Of a stretch of DNA of 64,000 nucleotides, positions 26,935-35,157 are shown one piece after another. The notes below the pieces were generated by a model. That model made no database searches. It had not been told where the DNA came from and worked only from the letters and a program-made list of their open reading frames with translations. Location of the stretch: the NCBI RefSeq assembly GCF_002995495.1, contig NZ_PVZV01000002.1, positions 744,001-808,000 of the forward strand. The letters are read 5' to 3'. The translations under genes and the position numbers were made by a program. How positions within the stretch are numbered: the stretch's first letter is position 1; each line of letters begins with the position of its first letter. Source of the stretch: Actinocorallia populi (lineage in GTDB: Bacteria; Actinomycetota; Actinomycetes; Streptosporangiales; Streptosporangiaceae).

Positions 26935-28065
26935 TCAGTCGCCGGGCTTGGGGGCCGAGGCGGTGCGGGTGCGCCGGGCGGCCGGAGCCGGGGCCGCCGC
27001 GGCGGCGGCGGGCTCGGCCGCCGAGGGCGGGCCCGCGGGAGCCGCGGCGGGCTCGGCCGGGGCGTCGACGCGGGGGCCGATGCCGAGCTTCTCCTTGATC
27101 TTCTTCTCGATCTCGTCGGAGGTCTCGGGGTGGTTGCGCAGGTAGTTGCGCGCGTTCTCCTTGCCCTGGCCGAGCTGGTCGCCCTCGTAGGTGTACCAGG
27201 CGCCGGACTTGCGGACGAAGCCGTGCTCGACGCCGAGGTCGATCAGGCCGCCCTCGCGGCTGATGCCGACGCCGTACAGCAGGTCGAAGTCGGCGACCTT
27301 GAAGGGCGGGGCCATCTTGTTCTTCACGACCTTGACGCGGACCCGGTTGCCCACGGCCTCGGTGCCGTCCTTGAGGGTCTCGATGCGGCGCACGTCGAGG
27401 CGGACGGAGGAGTAGAACTTCAGCGCCCGGCCGCCGGTGGTGGTCTCGGGAGAGCCGAACATGACGCCGACCTTCTCCCGCAGCTGGTTGATGAAGATCG
27501 CCGTGGTCTTGGTCTGGTTGATCGCGCCGGTCAGCTTGCGCAGCGCCTGCGACATCAGGCGGGCCTGCAGGCCGACGTGGCTGTCGCCCATGTCGCCCTC
27601 GATCTCGGCGCGGGGCACCAGCGCCGCCACCGAGTCGATGACCACCAGGTCGACCGCGCCGGAGCGGATCAGCATGTCGGTGATCTCCAGCGCCTGCTCG
27701 CCGGTGTCGGGCTGGGAGACCAGCAGGGCCTTGGTGTCCACGCCGAGCTTCTCGGCGTAGTCGGGGTCGAGCGCGTGCTCGGCGTCGACGAAGGCGGCGA
27801 TGCCGCCCATCCGCTGGATGCTGGCGACCGCGTGCAGCGCCACGGTCGTCTTACCGGAGGACTCCGGCCCGTAGACCTCCACGACCCGGCCGCGGGGCAA
27901 CCCGCCGATGCCGAGTGCGATGTCGAGGGAGATGGCCCCGGTGGGGATCACCTCCATGGGCGCGCGCACCTCGTCGCCGAGGCGCATGATCGAGCCCTTG
28001 CCGAACTGGCGTTCGATCTGGGCGAGGGCGGTCTCGAGCGCCTTCTCGCGGTCGTTAGCTGCCAT
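26935..28065 (-). CDS. recA: Recombinase RecA
   Basis: A 376-residue RecA with Walker A GPESSGKT (about 67-74), the DNA-binding loop L2 region with [22 protein letters not shown] and a C-terminal Ala/Pro-rich tail ending basic ([13 protein letters not shown]). RecA forms ATP-dependent filaments on single-stranded DNA for recombination and triggers LexA cleavage. ATG 28065 has AGGGG 7 nt upstream; an in-frame ATG at 28110 would add 15 residues but lacks a ribosome-binding site and uses AT-rich codons. A LexA box lies about 110 bp upstream. No intein is present. Confidence 0.97.
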   Translation of the reverse strand: MAANDREKALETALAQIERQFGKGSIMRLGDEVRAPMEVIPTGAISLDIALGIGGLPRGRVVEVYGPESSGKTTVALHAVASIQRMGGIAAFVDAEHALDPDYAEKLGVDTKALLVSQPDTGEQALEITDMLIRSGAVDLVVIDSVAALVPRAEIEGDMGDSHVGLQARLMSQALRKLTGAINQTKTTAIFINQLREKVGVMFGSPETTTGGRALKFYSSVRLDVRRIETLKDGTEAVGNRVRVKVVKNKMAPPFKVADFDLLYGVGISREGGLIDLGVEHGFVRKSGAWYTYEGDQLGQGKENARNYLRNHPETSDEIEKKIKEKLGIGPRVDAPAEPAAAPAGPPSAAEPAAAAAAPAPAARRTRTASAPKPGD

Positions 28066-28167
28066 GGTCTGCCCCTGTCGGGTCGTCGTGTTCTTTTTCG
28101 GATTCGCCATCTCGGGACCGAAGCTACGCGAGCCCACTGACAAAAAAGCGGCCCTCGTGACACCGCC

Positions 28168-28189
28168 ACTCTACCGAACATAAATTCGA
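28168..28189 (-). promoter_or_regulatory. LexA (SOS) box and -10 of recA
   Basis: CGAACATAAATTCG (28175-28188) matches the actinobacterial SOS box CGAAC-N4-GTTCG with one mismatch. Directly downstream on the minus strand is TAGAGT (28173-28168), a good -10 box, so the operator lies in the promoter spacer. Transcription would start near 28161, leaving a leader of about 96 nt. Confidence 0.8.
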
Positions 28190-28295
28190 TCGGGGCCGGG
28201 CTCGCCGAGCCGTCCGGAACCGGCGGGGGAATCAGGCTGCGCGGTAAGGACCCGGCGACGTACCCTTGCGCTCAGGCGATCAAGCGGGGGCCGGC

Positions 28296-29159
28296 ATGAC
28301 CCTGACCGTTCTGTTCTGCGCCGATCCCCTCGACCCTCGGCGCGTGGATCCGCACTTCGCCCGTGAGGCGGAGACCGTCCGGGCCACGGGCGGCGCTCTG
28401 GCGCTGCTCGACCACGACCTGCTGCGGCGCGGCGAGGCGGCCGAGGCGGTCCGCCGCGTCCCGCGCGGCGTGGGCGGCCTGTGGTACCGCGGCTGGATGG
28501 TGACGGCCGCGGAGTACCACGCGATGGCCAAGGCGCTGGCCGACCGGGGCGGCCACCTCATGACCCCGCCGGACGGCTACCGCCGCGCCCACGAGCTCCC
28601 CGGCTGGTACGAGACCTTCGCCGGCGTCACCCCGCCGAGCGTCTGGCTGCCGCTGGTGCCGGGCGAGACGCCCCCGCCGCGGCTGCTGGCCGAGGCGGTG
28701 CGGGAGCTGGGCCCGGGTCCCGGGGTGGTCAAGGACTACGTGAAGTCCCGCAAGCACGAGTGGGACGAGGCCTGCTACGTGCCCGACCTGGCCGACGCCG
28801 AGCGCCTGCACCGCACCGTCGAGCGCATGGTGGAGCTGCAGGGCGAGTTCCTCGCGGGCGGCGTGGTCGTGCGCCGCTTCGAGGACTACGAGACCGCCGA
28901 GGCGCGCGTCTGGTGGATCGACGGCGAGCCCGTCCTCATCGGCCCCCATCCCGACACCCCGGACGCCGACTGCCTGCCCGTCCTCGACCAGATCCGGCCC
29001 GCGGTCCGCGCCCTGGGGTGCCGCTTCGTCACCACCGACCTGGCCCGCCTGCGGGACGGCGGGTGGCGGGTGGTCGAGGTGGGGGACGGCCAGGTGAGCG
29101 AGCTGCCGGCCGGCGCCGACGTGGGCGACCTCTACTTTCACCTGCCCGATCCCGCCTGA
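28296..29159 (+). CDS. ATP-grasp domain protein, R2K-like (DUF4343) family
   Basis: A 287-residue protein resembling the R2K clade of ATP-grasp enzymes (the group that includes CDC123). The nucleotide-binding core runs from about residue 145: GVVKDYVKSRKHEWDEACYV, then FLAGGVVVRRFEDYE and the metal-binding end WRVVEVGDGQVSELP. The N-terminal ~100 residues are the pre-ATP-grasp domain. Such enzymes ligate a carboxylate to an amine; the substrate is unknown. ATG 28296 follows a GGGGG stretch. It is divergent from recA and 107 bp upstream of the lipoprotein/YjfC/DUF350 genes on the same strand, so a functional link is possible but unproven. Confidence 0.75.
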   Translation: MTLTVLFCADPLDPRRVDPHFAREAETVRATGGALALLDHDLLRRGEAAEAVRRVPRGVGGLWYRGWMVTAAEYHAMAKALADRGGHLMTPPDGYRRAHELPGWYETFAGVTPPSVWLPLVPGETPPPRLLAEAVRELGPGPGVVKDYVKSRKHEWDEACYVPDLADAERLHRTVERMVELQGEFLAGGVVVRRFEDYETAEARVWWIDGEPVLIGPHPDTPDADCLPVLDQIRPAVRALGCRFVTTDLARLRDGGWRVVEVGDGQVSELPAGADVGDLYFHLPDPA

Positions 29160-29205
29160 GAGGGAACCGAACGGAGCCCGCGGGGGTCTCAGAGCGGTGT
29201 ATCGC

Positions 29206-29234
29206 TGTTCACGGACGGTCGGTACCCCTACAAT
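29206..29234 (+). promoter_or_regulatory. Promoter of the lipoprotein-yjfC-DUF350 genes
   Basis: TACAAT (29229-29234) is a near-perfect -10 box; TGTTCA (29206-29211) at 17-bp spacing is a weak -35. The ribosome-binding site GGAGGG of the lipoprotein follows at 29254-29259. Confidence 0.55.
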
Positions 29235-29266
29235 GCGTGCGCATCGTTTCAACGGAGGGACCCCCC

Positions 29267-29602
29267 ATGCCCCGACGTCGTATGAGTTCCCGAGCGGTCA
29301 AGGTAGGCATGCTCGGCACCCTGTCGATGTCCCTCGCCGCCTGCGGCGGCAACTCCTACACCGCGGACTGCGTGGACGGCTACAGCTACAGCGGCGGCCA
29401 GTACAAGGCCGTGAGCGACCGAGACTGCGACTCGGGCGGCAACGGCGGACGCTACTTCTGGTACTACGGGGGCACCGCCACCGGCACCGGTTACATCTAC
29501 AACGGCACCACGCTCAAGCCGCGCAAGGGCGAGATCAAGACGAAGTCGGGGCGCGTGCTGCAGCGCGGCGGGTTCGGCAGCGGTTCCAGCAGCGGCGGCT
29601 GA
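29267..29602 (+). CDS. Small lipoprotein with C-terminal RGGFG motif (YgiB/YjfM-like)
   Basis: A 111-residue secreted protein: basic start, hydrophobic segment and lipobox LAAC with Cys26, so it should be a lipid-anchored envelope protein. The mature part is rich in Tyr, Gly and Ser, has three more cysteines (in TADCVDG, DRDCDSG and the lipid Cys) and ends LQRGGFGSGSSSGG. The RGGFG motif (100-104) followed by a Ser/Gly tail is also found, from memory, in Escherichia coli YgiB/YjfM (DUF1190), which are encoded beside YgiC/YjfC. Here the next gene is a YgiC/YjfC homologue, 3 nt downstream. I infer that it is the ligase's partner or substrate. Confidence 0.72.
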   Translation: MPRRRMSSRAVKVGMLGTLSMSLAACGGNSYTADCVDGYSYSGGQYKAVSDRDCDSGGNGGRYFWYYGGTATGTGYIYNGTTLKPRKGEIKTKSGRVLQRGGFGSGSSSGG

Positions 29603-29605
29603 CCG

Positions 29606-30742
29606 GTGCGAAGAGAGAGGTCCCGGCCGCGCGACGGCTGGGCGTCGACGATCGAGTCGCAGGGGCTGGCCTACCACCGCACGGCCCATCCGGAGAACCT
29701 GACCCGTCCCTACTGGGACGAGTCCGTGCACTACGTGCTGGAGATGGACGAGGTCCTCCATCTGGAGGAGGTGGTCGAGGAGCTGCACCGCATGTGCCTC
29801 CAGGCCGCGGAGCACGTGGTGAGGACGGGGCGCTACGAGGTGCTCGGCATCGACGAGCGCCTGGTCCCGCTGATCGAGGAGTCCTGGCGGCGCCGAGACC
29901 CGCACGTGTACGGCCGCTTCGACCTGCGCTACGACGGCCTGGGCCCGGCCAAGCTGCTGGAGTACAACGCCGACACCCCCACGTCCCTGGTGGAGAGCTC
30001 CATCATCCAGTGGTACTGGAAGGAGGACGTCTTCCCCGAGGACGACCAGTGGAACTCCATCCACGAGCGCCTGGTCGAGCGCTGGAAGGAGCTGCCGCTG
30101 CGGGAGGGCCCCGTCCACTTCGCCTGGACCGAGGCGGACCTGTCGGGCGAGGAGGTCATGACGGTCTCGTACCTGCTGGAGACGGCCGAGCAGGCGGGCC
30201 GCGCGTGCGTCCCCGTCACGATGGAGTCCATCGGCTGGGACGGCGAGGACTACCGCGACCTCGAAGGCGAGCAGATCAAGACGCTCTGCAAGCTCTACCC
30301 GTGGGAGTGGATCGTCGGCGAGCCGTTCGGCGCCTTCGTCGACGAGGCCGACTGGATCGAGCCGATGTGGAAGATGCTCCTGTCCAACAAGGGGCTGCTG
30401 GTCCTGCTCTGGGAGCTCTTCCCCGGCCACCCCAACCTGCTGCCGGCCTACCTGAACACCCCCGGCGACCTGACCTCCCACATCAAGAAGCCCCTGCTGG
30501 GCCGTGAGGGCGCGAGCATGTCCATCACCGCGCCCGGCCTCAGCCAGGAGACCGGCGGCCGGTACGGCGCCGAGGGCTTCGTCTTCCAGGAGTTCGTGCC
30601 GCTGCCGGAGTTCGACGGCCAGCACCCCGTCCTGGGCGCCTGGATGGTCGCGGACGAGTCCGCGGGCCTGGGCATCCGGGAGACGTCGGGCCTCATCACA
30701 GACGACACGTCCTCGTTCATCCCGCACCGGATCCCCCGGTAG
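29606..30742 (+). CDS. YgiC/YjfC-type glutathionylspermidine synthase-like ATP-grasp ligase
   Basis: A 378-residue member of the GSP_synth ATP-grasp family. Landmarks are YGRFDLRYDG, KLLEYNADTPT (116-126, the family signature), the lid region SNKGLLVLLWELFPGHPNLLPAY (split here) near 254-276, and FVFQEFVPLPEF near 325. It lacks the amidase domain of true glutathionylspermidine synthetase, and actinobacteria do not make glutathione as their main thiol, so the name describes fold only. Probable reaction: ATP-dependent amide bond formation on an amine or peptide. GTG start 3 nt after the lipoprotein stop; DUF350 gene follows at 25 nt. Confidence 0.9.
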   Translation: MRRERSRPRDGWASTIESQGLAYHRTAHPENLTRPYWDESVHYVLEMDEVLHLEEVVEELHRMCLQAAEHVVRTGRYEVLGIDERLVPLIEESWRRRDPHVYGRFDLRYDGLGPAKLLEYNADTPTSLVESSIIQWYWKEDVFPEDDQWNSIHERLVERWKELPLREGPVHFAWTEADLSGEEVMTVSYLLETAEQAGRACVPVTMESIGWDGEDYRDLEGEQIKTLCKLYPWEWIVGEPFGAFVDEADWIEPMWKMLLSNKGLLVLLWELFPGHPNLLPAYLNTPGDLTSHIKKPLLGREGASMSITAPGLSQETGGRYGAEGFVFQEFVPLPEFDGQHPVLGAWMVADESAGLGIRETSGLITDDTSSFIPHRIPR

Positions 30743-30767
30743 AGACATCCCTTCCTAAGGAGCCCCC

Positions 30768-31217
30768 ATGCCTCTCGCTCTCGACAGCGCCTTCGGCGAG
30801 GTCCTGGGAGACAACGTCGTCGCCATCCTCGCCTACGCGGGCGTCGGCCTCATCCTGTTCGTGCTCGGCTTCTACGCCGTGGACCTGGCCACCCCGGGCC
30901 GCCTGGTGTCGGTGATCCGGCACGACCGCAACCCGAACGCCACGCTGCTGGCCGCGGCGGGCATGGCCGCGGTGGGCGTGATCGTGTCGGCGTCCATCTA
31001 CGCCACGGACGCCGCGCTGACCGAGGGCCTGATCGCCACCGCCGTCTACGGGGTGGTGGGCATCGTCGCGCAGATCGTGGCGATGATCGTCTTCAACCTG
31101 CTCATCGGGCTGAAGATCAAGGACCTGTGCCACGAGGAGCACCTGCAGCCGGGCACCTGGATGCTGGCGGTCACCTACGTGATGATCGGCCTGGTGACCG
31201 CGCTGGCCGTCATCTGA
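30768..31217 (+). CDS. DUF350 (YjfL-like) membrane protein
   Basis: A 149-residue protein with four transmembrane segments (about 16-37, 58-79, 86-114 and 131-149) arranged as two DUF350 hairpins; charged residues in the short loops are few. DUF350 proteins accompany YjfC-type ligases in many bacteria, including the E. coli yjf operon. Function is unknown; a role in the membrane with the ligase and lipoprotein is an inference from this repeated neighbourhood. AAGGAG precedes ATG 30768. The 3' end overlaps the stop of the convergent DUF3046 gene by 8 bp. Confidence 0.9.
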   Translation: MPLALDSAFGEVLGDNVVAILAYAGVGLILFVLGFYAVDLATPGRLVSVIRHDRNPNATLLAAAGMAAVGVIVSASIYATDAALTEGLIATAVYGVVGIVAQIVAMIVFNLLIGLKIKDLCHEEHLQPGTWMLAVTYVMIGLVTALAVI

Positions 31218-31404
31218 GCCGCTCGGGCACGTCGAACGCCGCGCAGACCGCCTTCCAGACGGACCTGGTGTCGGCCCCGTCGGCGAACGCCTGCTCGACG
31301 GTGCGGCCGCCGAGCTCGGCGATCACCTGATCCTTGGCGATGCTCTCGGCGTAGCCCTCGCCGAAATGCTGGTTCATCCTGGTCCAGAAAGCCGTCAACC
31401 TCAC
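31210..31404 (-). CDS. DUF3046 protein
   Basis: A 64-residue small acidic protein with the family pattern VRLTAFWTRM near the start and AELGGRTVEQAFADG in the middle. DUF3046 is an actinobacterial family usually encoded next to recA; function unknown. GTG 31404 is the family start (the frame is open far upstream but that is the antisense of rny). It converges on and overlaps the DUF350 gene by 8 bp and is divergent from rny. Its usual neighbour recA lies 3.1 kb away, beyond the ATP-grasp cluster. Confidence 0.88.
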   Translation of the reverse strand: MRLTAFWTRMNQHFGEGYAESIAKDQVIAELGGRTVEQAFADGADTRSVWKAVCAAFDVPERLR

Positions 31405-31545
31405 CGGCCCAGTGTGCCAGCCGCCGGGTGGGGCGGGGACACTTTGCTTTACGGATGGCCTTCGTGTGGTACATCCAGATGGCAAAGTCTTTACTTGCTC
31501 GTTAATCCCGGGCGGCTGACAGGGCCGTAAGGAGGGGGCTGCGCC

Positions 31546-33096
31546 ATGGTGAGCGTCGTATTGGGGGCGGCGCTGCTCGTCAGCCTGGTCCTGCTGGCCG
31601 TGCTGGTGGCGCGCCGCCCCGCGCTCGGGAAGGCGGCCGAGGCCGAGCTGCGGAGCCTGCGCGAGCAGGCGCTGCGCGAGGGCGAGGAGGCCGCCGCGCG
31701 GTTGCGCGAGGAGGCGCGCGACCAGGCGGCGGAAGCCCGCGAACAGGTCGAGGAGCAGGCCCGCGCGTTCCGTGAGGAGACGCGGGAGCGGCTGGAGGAC
31801 CTCGAACGCCGGGCGCGCCGACTCGCCGAGCGGGAGCGGCGGCTGGACCAGGAGGCCGAGCGGCTGGAGGAGCGGCGGTCCGGGCTGGACGAGCGGTCCG
31901 CCGCGCTGGACGCCCGCGAGGCCGTCCTGGGCGACGCCGAGCGGGAGCACGGCCGGGCCCTGGAACGGGTGGCGGGGCTGACCGCCGAGCAGGCCAGGGG
32001 CGAGCTGGTCGCGCAGATCCGCGACCAGGCCAAGCGCGAGGCGGCGCTGACCGTCCGGGAGCTGGAGAGCCGGGCCCGCGAGGAGGGCGAGGCACGCGCC
32101 CGCAAGATCGTCACGATGGCTGTGCAGCGGGTGGCCAGCGAGCAGACGACCGAGTCGGTCGTCTCGGTGCTGCACCTGCCGCACGAGGAGATGAAGGGCC
32201 GGATCATCGGCCGCGAGGGCCGCAACATCCGCACCTTCGAGTCGGTCACCGGGGTCAACCTCATCATCGACGACACGCCCGAGGCGGTGCTGCTCAGCTG
32301 CTTCGACCCGGTGCGCCGCGAGGTCGCCCGGCTCACCCTGGAGCAGCTCGTCCTGGACGGGCGCATCCACCCGCACCGCATCGAGGAGGTCTACGAGCAC
32401 AGCCTCGCCGAGGTGGAGACCCTGTGCGTCAGGGCGGGCGAGGACGCGCTGGTGGAGGTGGGCATCACCGAGATGCACCCCGAGCTGATCGCCCTGCTGG
32501 GCAGGCTGCGCTACCGCACCTCCTACGGGCAGAACGTGCTCAAGCACCTGGTGGAGTCGGCGCACCTGGCCGGGCTCATGGCCGCCGAGCTCAGGCTCCC
32601 GGTGGACATCGCCAAACGCGGAACGCTCCTGCACGACATCGGCAAGGCGCTCACCCACGAGGTGGAGGGCAGCCACGCCCTGGTGGGCGCCGAGGTGGCG
32701 CGCCGCCACGGCGAGCACGAGGACGTCGTCCACGCCATCGAGGCCCACCACAACGAGGTCGAAGTACGCACCGTGGAGGCCGTCCTGACCCAGGCCGCCG
32801 ACGCGATCTCCGGGGGGCGGCCCGGCGCGCGCCGCGAGTCGCTGGAGGCCTACGTCCAGCGCCTCGAGCAGCTGGAGCGCATCGCCAAGGACACCCACGA
32901 GGGCGTCGAGAAGGTCTTCGCCATGCAGGCGGGGCGGGAGATCCGGGTCATGGTCAAGCCCGGCGCGGTGGACGACATCCAGGCGCAGGTCATCGCCCGC
33001 GACATCGCCAAGCAGGTCGAGGACGAGCTGACCTATCCCGGGCAGATCCGCGTCACGGTGGTCCGGGAGTCCCGGGCCACCGAGTACGCGCGCTGA
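31546..33096 (+). CDS. rny: Ribonuclease Y
   Basis: A 516-residue RNase Y: an N-terminal transmembrane segment (about 4-23), a long Glu/Arg-rich coiled coil (about 28-190), a KH domain with GRIIGREGRNIR (about 220-231) and an HD domain with LLHDIGK (about 364-370) and HH metal ligands in AIEAHHNEVE. It is a membrane-anchored endoribonuclease that starts mRNA decay in bacteria lacking RNase E. AAGGAGG precedes the ATG at about 12 nt. The gene is divergent from DUF3046 and ends 7 bp from the convergent peptidase gene. Confidence 0.95.
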   Translation: MVSVVLGAALLVSLVLLAVLVARRPALGKAAEAELRSLREQALREGEEAAARLREEARDQAAEAREQVEEQARAFREETRERLEDLERRARRLAERERRLDQEAERLEERRSGLDERSAALDAREAVLGDAEREHGRALERVAGLTAEQARGELVAQIRDQAKREAALTVRELESRAREEGEARARKIVTMAVQRVASEQTTESVVSVLHLPHEEMKGRIIGREGRNIRTFESVTGVNLIIDDTPEAVLLSCFDPVRREVARLTLEQLVLDGRIHPHRIEEVYEHSLAEVETLCVRAGEDALVEVGITEMHPELIALLGRLRYRTSYGQNVLKHLVESAHLAGLMAAELRLPVDIAKRGTLLHDIGKALTHEVEGSHALVGAEVARRHGEHEDVVHAIEAHHNEVEVRTVEAVLTQAADAISGGRPGARRESLEAYVQRLEQLERIAKDTHEGVEKVFAMQAGREIRVMVKPGAVDDIQAQVIARDIAKQVEDELTYPGQIRVTVVRESRATEYAR

Positions 33097-33103
33097 ACCG
33101 CGC

Positions 33104-35086
33104 TCAGACCGCCGGAGGCGCCTCGCCCTCGCTCAGCTTCAGCGCGGGCACGCCCTGCGGGGAGAACCCGAGGGTCTGCCCGTAGAAGGACAGCTCGGCC
33201 TCCAGGCAGGCCTGCACGGTCTCGGCCCGCCGGAACCCGTGCGACTCGCCCTGGAAGGTGAGGTAGGCGTGCGGGACCTTGTTGTCGGCCAGCGCCCTGG
33301 CGAACCGCTCGGACTGCGCCGGGGGCACCACCGGGTCCTCCAGGCCCTGCAGCAGCAGCACGGGGCAGGAGGTGCGGTCGGCGCGGTGCAGCGGCGACCG
33401 CTCCTCGTAGGCGCGCTCGTAGCCGGGGACCGGGCCGATCAGGCCGAACGGGTAACGGGACTCGAAGTCGTGGGTCTCCTTCAGCAGCATCATCGCGTCG
33501 CTGACGCCGTAGTAGGACGTGCCCGCCTTGAAGACGTCGCCGGAGGTGACGGCGGCCAGGGCGGTCCACCCGCCGGCGCTGGCCCCGCGGACGGCGAGCC
33601 GGTCGGGGTGCGCCCGGCCGGTCCTGACCAGTTCGGCGGCGACCGCGGTGGCGTCCTCGACGTCCACCACGCCCCACTGGCGGCGCAGCCGCTCGCGGTA
33701 GGCGCGGCCGTAGCCGGTGGAGCCGCCGTAGTCGACCTCCACGACGCCGATGCCGCGGCTGGTGAAGTAGGCGCGCTCCAGGCTGAACGTGCCCATGGCG
33801 CGTCCGGTGGGACCGCCGTGGACGAACACCACGTACGGCGGCAGCTCGTCCTGGGGGCCGAGCGCGGCCGGGTTGGCGGGCTCGAAGACGTAGGCGTGCA
33901 CCGGCCGTCCGAACTGGCCCTCGAACCGCTCGACGCGCGGCGCGGGCAGGTACGCCTCGTCGGGCGTCCGCTCGAGTTCGCGGCGCAGCACCGCCACCCG
34001 GCCCTGGGAGACCTTCACCACGGACGCGGGCAGCGTTGGGGAGGATCCGATGCCCACGAACGTGGAGCCGTCCGCCGACAGGCACATCTGCCAGTCGGTG
34101 TAGGGCAGGTCCAGCGGCTCCAGTTCGAGCGTGTCGGGGTCGTACAGGCTGAGCCGCTGCGCGCCCTGGCCGTGCATGACCACGAGCCGCCCGTCGCCCA
34201 TCAGCGCGTACGGCATGCCGCCCAGCTGCCACAGCGGGCCCGCGAACTCCTCCTCGGCCGGGTAGAGCGCCTGCGGGGACTCCCCGTACAGGCCGACCTG
34301 GTAGATGTTCCACCAGCCGGGCCAGTCCGAGGCGACGTACAGGCTGCGGTCGTCGGCCCACAGGGGCGCCAGCACCGACTCGGACATGCCCCCCTTGACC
34401 GTGCGGGGGGAGACGACCTTGCCGTCCTGGATCACCCCGACGCGCAGCTCGGTGCCGTCCCACGGCATGCGCGGGTGGTTCCACTGCACCCACGCCAGAT
34501 GGCCGCCGGACGGCGAGGGCGTCGGGGAGGCGTAGAAGTCGTTGCCGGTGACCAGCTCGTTGATCGCACCCGGGTCGTTGGCCGCCCGCCCGTCCAGGGG
34601 GATCCCCACGATGGCGCGCCGCACCCCCGGCGTGCCCGACGCCTCCCCCTCGGCGGCGGGCGCGGCCACATGACCCTCGCAGACGCACCAGACCTCGGAA
34701 CCGTCCGGGGAGAGCACGAAGTCGGCGTACCGCAGCCCCCCGGGGATCGCCGGCTCGGGCGTCAGCGGGCGGGGGCGCGCGTCGCGCGGCACCAGCAGGT
34801 ACAGCCGCTGGTCGGCGTAGTTGGTGAAGACGAGCCCGCGCGACGTCGGCAGATAGGACTTGCCGCCGTACTCGTGCACCCGGCTGCGGGCGTTCCAGGG
34901 CGAGGGGAGGATCTCGCGCCCGTTGAGAACGACCGTGGTCCGGCCCCCTTCGTCCGGCCGCGTCTCCTGCCACCAGACGTCGTCGCCCTGCGCGGTCGGG
35001 AAGCTCAGTCTCAGCCGGTTGCGGGCGACGTCGGCGGCGGAGATGGGGGAAGGCCAGGAACCGTAGGGGGCAACGCGAGCGGTCAT
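33104..35086 (-). CDS. S9-family prolyl oligopeptidase-like serine peptidase
   Basis: A 660-residue protein with an N-terminal beta-propeller (about 1-390) and a C-terminal alpha/beta-hydrolase peptidase domain. The catalytic triad is seen as Ser in RGASAGGW (about 508-515), Asp in GLEDPVVPP and His in GESHGF; HGGPTGR forms the oxyanion region. Members cleave short peptides as dipeptidyl or acylaminoacyl peptidases. There is no signal peptide, so it acts in the cytoplasm. ATG 35086 is preferred; ATG 35104 in frame is possible. It lies 71 bp downstream of gluD on the same strand. Confidence 0.93.
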   Translation of the reverse strand: MTARVAPYGSWPSPISAADVARNRLRLSFPTAQGDDVWWQETRPDEGGRTTVVLNGREILPSPWNARSRVHEYGGKSYLPTSRGLVFTNYADQRLYLLVPRDARPRPLTPEPAIPGGLRYADFVLSPDGSEVWCVCEGHVAAPAAEGEASGTPGVRRAIVGIPLDGRAANDPGAINELVTGNDFYASPTPSPSGGHLAWVQWNHPRMPWDGTELRVGVIQDGKVVSPRTVKGGMSESVLAPLWADDRSLYVASDWPGWWNIYQVGLYGESPQALYPAEEEFAGPLWQLGGMPYALMGDGRLVVMHGQGAQRLSLYDPDTLELEPLDLPYTDWQMCLSADGSTFVGIGSSPTLPASVVKVSQGRVAVLRRELERTPDEAYLPAPRVERFEGQFGRPVHAYVFEPANPAALGPQDELPPYVVFVHGGPTGRAMGTFSLERAYFTSRGIGVVEVDYGGSTGYGRAYRERLRRQWGVVDVEDATAVAAELVRTGRAHPDRLAVRGASAGGWTALAAVTSGDVFKAGTSYYGVSDAMMLLKETHDFESRYPFGLIGPVPGYERAYEERSPLHRADRTSCPVLLLQGLEDPVVPPAQSERFARALADNKVPHAYLTFQGESHGFRRAETVQACLEAELSFYGQTLGFSPQGVPALKLSEGEAPPAV

Positions 35087-35157
35087 ACCGGAATCGTCCC
35101 GCATGACGAGGCCGATTGGAGCCAAGAACGGACACTTGAGCTCTGAAAGTAACAAGG

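Noticed and set aside
28066-28110. Longer RecA starting at ATG 28110
   Set aside because: In frame, but no ribosome-binding site and AT-rich codons; the ATG at 28065 has a good site and the usual RecA N-terminus.
29606-30742. Genuine glutathionylspermidine synthetase
   Set aside because: Only the ATP-grasp part is present, the amidase domain is missing, and glutathione and glutathionylspermidine are not expected in actinomycetes.
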